From Eublepharis macularius (lineage: Eukaryota; Chordata; Lepidosauria; Squamata; Eublepharidae), in assembly GCF_028583425.1 (NCBI RefSeq), contig NC_072790.1, positions 160,326,397 through 160,390,396 of the forward strand: a stretch of 64,000 nucleotides of DNA. Reading direction: 5' to 3'. Shown here piece by piece: positions 62,301-64,000 of this stretch (position 1 is the stretch's first letter; each line of letters opens with the position of its first letter). The notes beneath the pieces were generated by a model, which had not been told where the DNA came from, did not search any database, and saw only the letters and a program-made list of their open reading frames with translations. A program made the position numbers and the translations under genes.

Positions 62301-63790
62301 GCCATGAAGAGAGTGAGCTGGCTAATAAACTCATAGCCCTCTATTTCTCTTTTTTTGGCTCTTGCATCAAGAAAAAAGATGTTGAGTCCAAAATGCTTAG
62401 CGCTCTCTTAACAGGGGTAAACAGGGCATATCCTTATGCTCAGACAAGTGATGAAAAAGTAAAGGAACAGATGAATACTTTGTTTAAAGTTTTGCACATT
62501 GTAAACTTCAACACCAGTGTCCAGGCCTTGATGTTGCTGTTCCAAGTGATGGATTCTAACCAGACAGTATCTGACCGCTATTATACAGCCCTGTACAAGT
62601 AAGCATTACATGGATATTGATATATTTTTCAGACATAATTTTGAGTTATAATGGCTATTAACTGATAGTTTTTGAAATGTTGAGTGTGTATTTAAGTCAT
62701 AGTAGAATGAAAACTGCACTTTGGCTACCTCTGCATATCAGATATAACTGCTCTGCTTCCTTTAGGGCTCTGAAGCTGGTAGACTGTTGATTATGAAAAC
62801 TTGTCCCAGTTAATTTTATAAGATGCTGCCTATATCTGTGTGCTACTGTTCTGTACGCCTGGTACTGGTTATCCCGATAGGAAAGAGGGTTAAGCCCAAG
62901 ACCTGTATGCTGAACCAGCATTTTTCTTCTAGTCACAGTGCATTCTAGATGATTCACACATTTAATATCAAAATAAGTTATCAGTTAATATGGGTACAGA
63001 AGTTGTTAACTTGGCATTCTTCATTGCCTGTATAAGCCATTTTGTGTGTTGCATTCAAAATCCAGATTTTTATTCGTTTAGATGGCTGTTTTAAATGAAG
63101 ATAAGCAAGATAAACTATTGTTTATCAACAGTACCAATCAATTTCTTGAAAACAAGACATGCCTATTGATGATGTAGCATAGTGGTTAAGTGGTTGGGTT
63201 GCAAATCCATACCCTGCTGGTTTGAATCCTACTGCTGCCATGAGATCTGTAGGTGGCCTAGGGTACACCACTTCTCTCAGCCCTAGCGCCAGCTGTACTG
63301 TGGGGGTAATAATAACACTGACTTTGTTCACCATTCTGAGTGTGGAACAAATCTGTCTGGAAGAATGGTATATAAGCACACTATTGTTATTATTACTTTA
63401 TCTAATTTTGTTCGATCACTGTAGCCGTTGGTTATAATTCACTTTGAAAATGATACTAATCACTGTTCTAAGTATTTTCATTTCTCCTATAAATCTAGTT
63501 AAATAGTTTAAGTGAATAATATTAATTTTATTACTGATAATTACATTTTTTTTGGTAGGAAGTTGTTGGACCCAGGATTAGCGCTGTGTGCCAAACAGTC
63601 TATGTTCCTCAACCTTATCTACAAATCTTTGAAGGCTGATATCGTATTGCGGCGGGTGAAAGCTTTTGTCAAGCGACTGCTTCAAGTCACTTGTTCACAA
63701 ATGCCACCGTTCACCTGTGGCACCTTGTACCTTGTATCTGAACTTTTGAAAATAAAACCAGGCTTATGGGTGCATCTTCAGGATCATGTG
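59215..63790 (+). CDS. CEBPZ: CCAAT/enhancer-binding protein zeta, 5' part (3 exons)
   Basis: CEBPZ (Noc1/MAK21 type) is a nuclear and nucleolar protein involved in 60S ribosome assembly and described as a CCAAT-binding transcription factor. The window has the first ~617 residues in exons 59215-59331, 61097-62598 and 63559-63790; the acidic C-terminal part lies to the right. An acidic N-terminus with FTLQEVLRLGGT is followed by DYLMLADLDETEEVIDGGKK, a poorly conserved Lys/Glu-rich linker, FHERQILLIKPGGKWYDLEY and then the helical-repeat CBF region (DSRDRRLILWYFEHHLKHW, CNKVEEEKSF, KAQYYAICFLNQM, VNRAYPYAQTS). The ATG has a strong Kozak context. All three exons join in phase. Confidence 0.96.
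59580..59740. repeat. Palindromic dispersed repeat (TAGCACCTTAAAG family)
   Basis: TTAGTAGCACCTTAAAGACC, TCATACTCTGGAAATCTACT and TTCTACTACCGACCAACACG. Same family as 35355 and 52305. In CEBPZ intron 1. Confidence 0.75.
59795..60000 (+). mobile_element. SINE-like repeat
   Basis: CACAGAGCTGGTGTTCTGCA, GGCCCGGGTCCACTTCC (B-box-like) and TTCTAAGGCAGCTTCATAGA give the order of a tRNA-derived SINE common in squamates. Diverged. Confidence 0.55.
60070..60255. repeat. Dispersed repeat (AAGCTTATGCTACAATAAA family), palindromic copy
   Basis: AAGAATCTTATGGCATCTGA on the left and AAGCTTATGCTACAATAAAT with TTAGTCTTTAAAT on the right. Related to 8555 and 41335. Confidence 0.6.
60260..61096. other. CEBPZ intron 1, rest; nothing recognised
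   Basis: AT-rich with no element or exon seen. Confidence 0.45.
61097..62598 (+). CDS. CEBPZ: CEBPZ exon 2 (large)
   Basis: 1,502 bp, acceptor TTTATGCAG, donor GTAAGC. It carries most of the conserved N-terminal half. The apparent stop after ALYK is just the intron donor. Confidence 0.97.
63170..63390 (+). mobile_element. tRNA-derived SINE, diverged
   Basis: GTAGCATAGTGGTTAAGTGG head, TGGTTTGAATCC B-box, and TGGTATATAAGCACACTATT tail with (TTA)n. In CEBPZ intron 2. Confidence 0.7.
63559..63790 (+). CDS. CEBPZ: CEBPZ exon 3
   Basis: Acceptor TTTGGTAG. It encodes LYKSLKADIVLRRVKAF-type sequence and QVTCSQMPPFTCGTLYLVSE. The donor is taken as GTATGG after 63790; GTGGTA after 63787 is also in phase and cannot be excluded. 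Confidence 0.93.
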
Positions 63791-64000
63791 GTATGGCATG
63801 CCTTTGCTTCTTTGGCTGTTGATCTTGTATAAAAACTTCTGCTTCTCCTTGACCTTAACAAACAATCATTTTCTTGAGATAGTTTACATTCATGTAAGAT
63901 CTATCCAAGTTTTTATCATTTTATACTCTTAAAGTAATTGAATAATAAAAAGCAATTTTGATGTGGTGGGGTGAATTTCACAGACACTCTGGCAGAAATG

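Overview
The window is vertebrate nuclear DNA, most likely from a squamate reptile. Three host genes are recognisable from their exons: PRKD3 (+ strand, 3' part), NDUFAF7 (- strand, apparently complete) and CEBPZ (+ strand, 5' part). The same three genes are neighbours in the same relative orientation on human 2p22. The repeats point to a lizard-like genome: tRNA-derived SINEs resembling Sauria SINEs, a 5S-rRNA-derived SINE, L2-like and CR1-like LINE ends, Penelope-like elements (PLEs), DIRS elements and long-TIR MITEs. The species cannot be read from the sequence.

Layout. 1-5385: a DIRS retrotransposon fossil whose left end lies outside the window. 5386-6107: a PLE fragment. 6240-31893: fourteen PRKD3 coding exons, from just before the second C1 domain to the stop codon, about 650 residues, with all splice phases consistent. 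The introns carry SINEs, L2 fragments, a MITE, a 338-bp PLE palindrome (20071-20408) and a 3.05-kb PLE palindrome (24541-27590). 31894 to about 36020: probable PRKD3 3' UTR. About 36020-45700: intergenic repeats, with a folded-back CR1-like fragment, a 5S SINE, AT-rich DNA, a decayed LINE reverse transcriptase and a third PLE palindrome. 46040-58736: ten NDUFAF7 exons on the minus strand, with two facing DIRS remnants in one intron. 58737-59214: a GC-rich divergent promoter shared with CEBPZ. 59215-63790: three CEBPZ exons.

Function. PRKD3 is a diacylglycerol-responsive Ser/Thr kinase. NDUFAF7 is a mitochondrial arginine methyltransferase for complex I assembly. CEBPZ is a Noc1/CBF-type nucleolar and transcription factor. 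NDUFAF7 and CEBPZ start about 480 bp apart, head to head, and an NRF-1-like and a YY1-like site lie next to the CEBPZ start.

The most notable non-genic signal is the PLE set. Three copies are fold-back insertions flanked by 12-13 bp target-site duplications. Each has the sense 3' end at one side, an inverted copy of the same end at the other, and a 33-37 bp tail on the inverted side only. All four PLE ends carry a hammerhead-ribozyme-like motif, degenerate in one.
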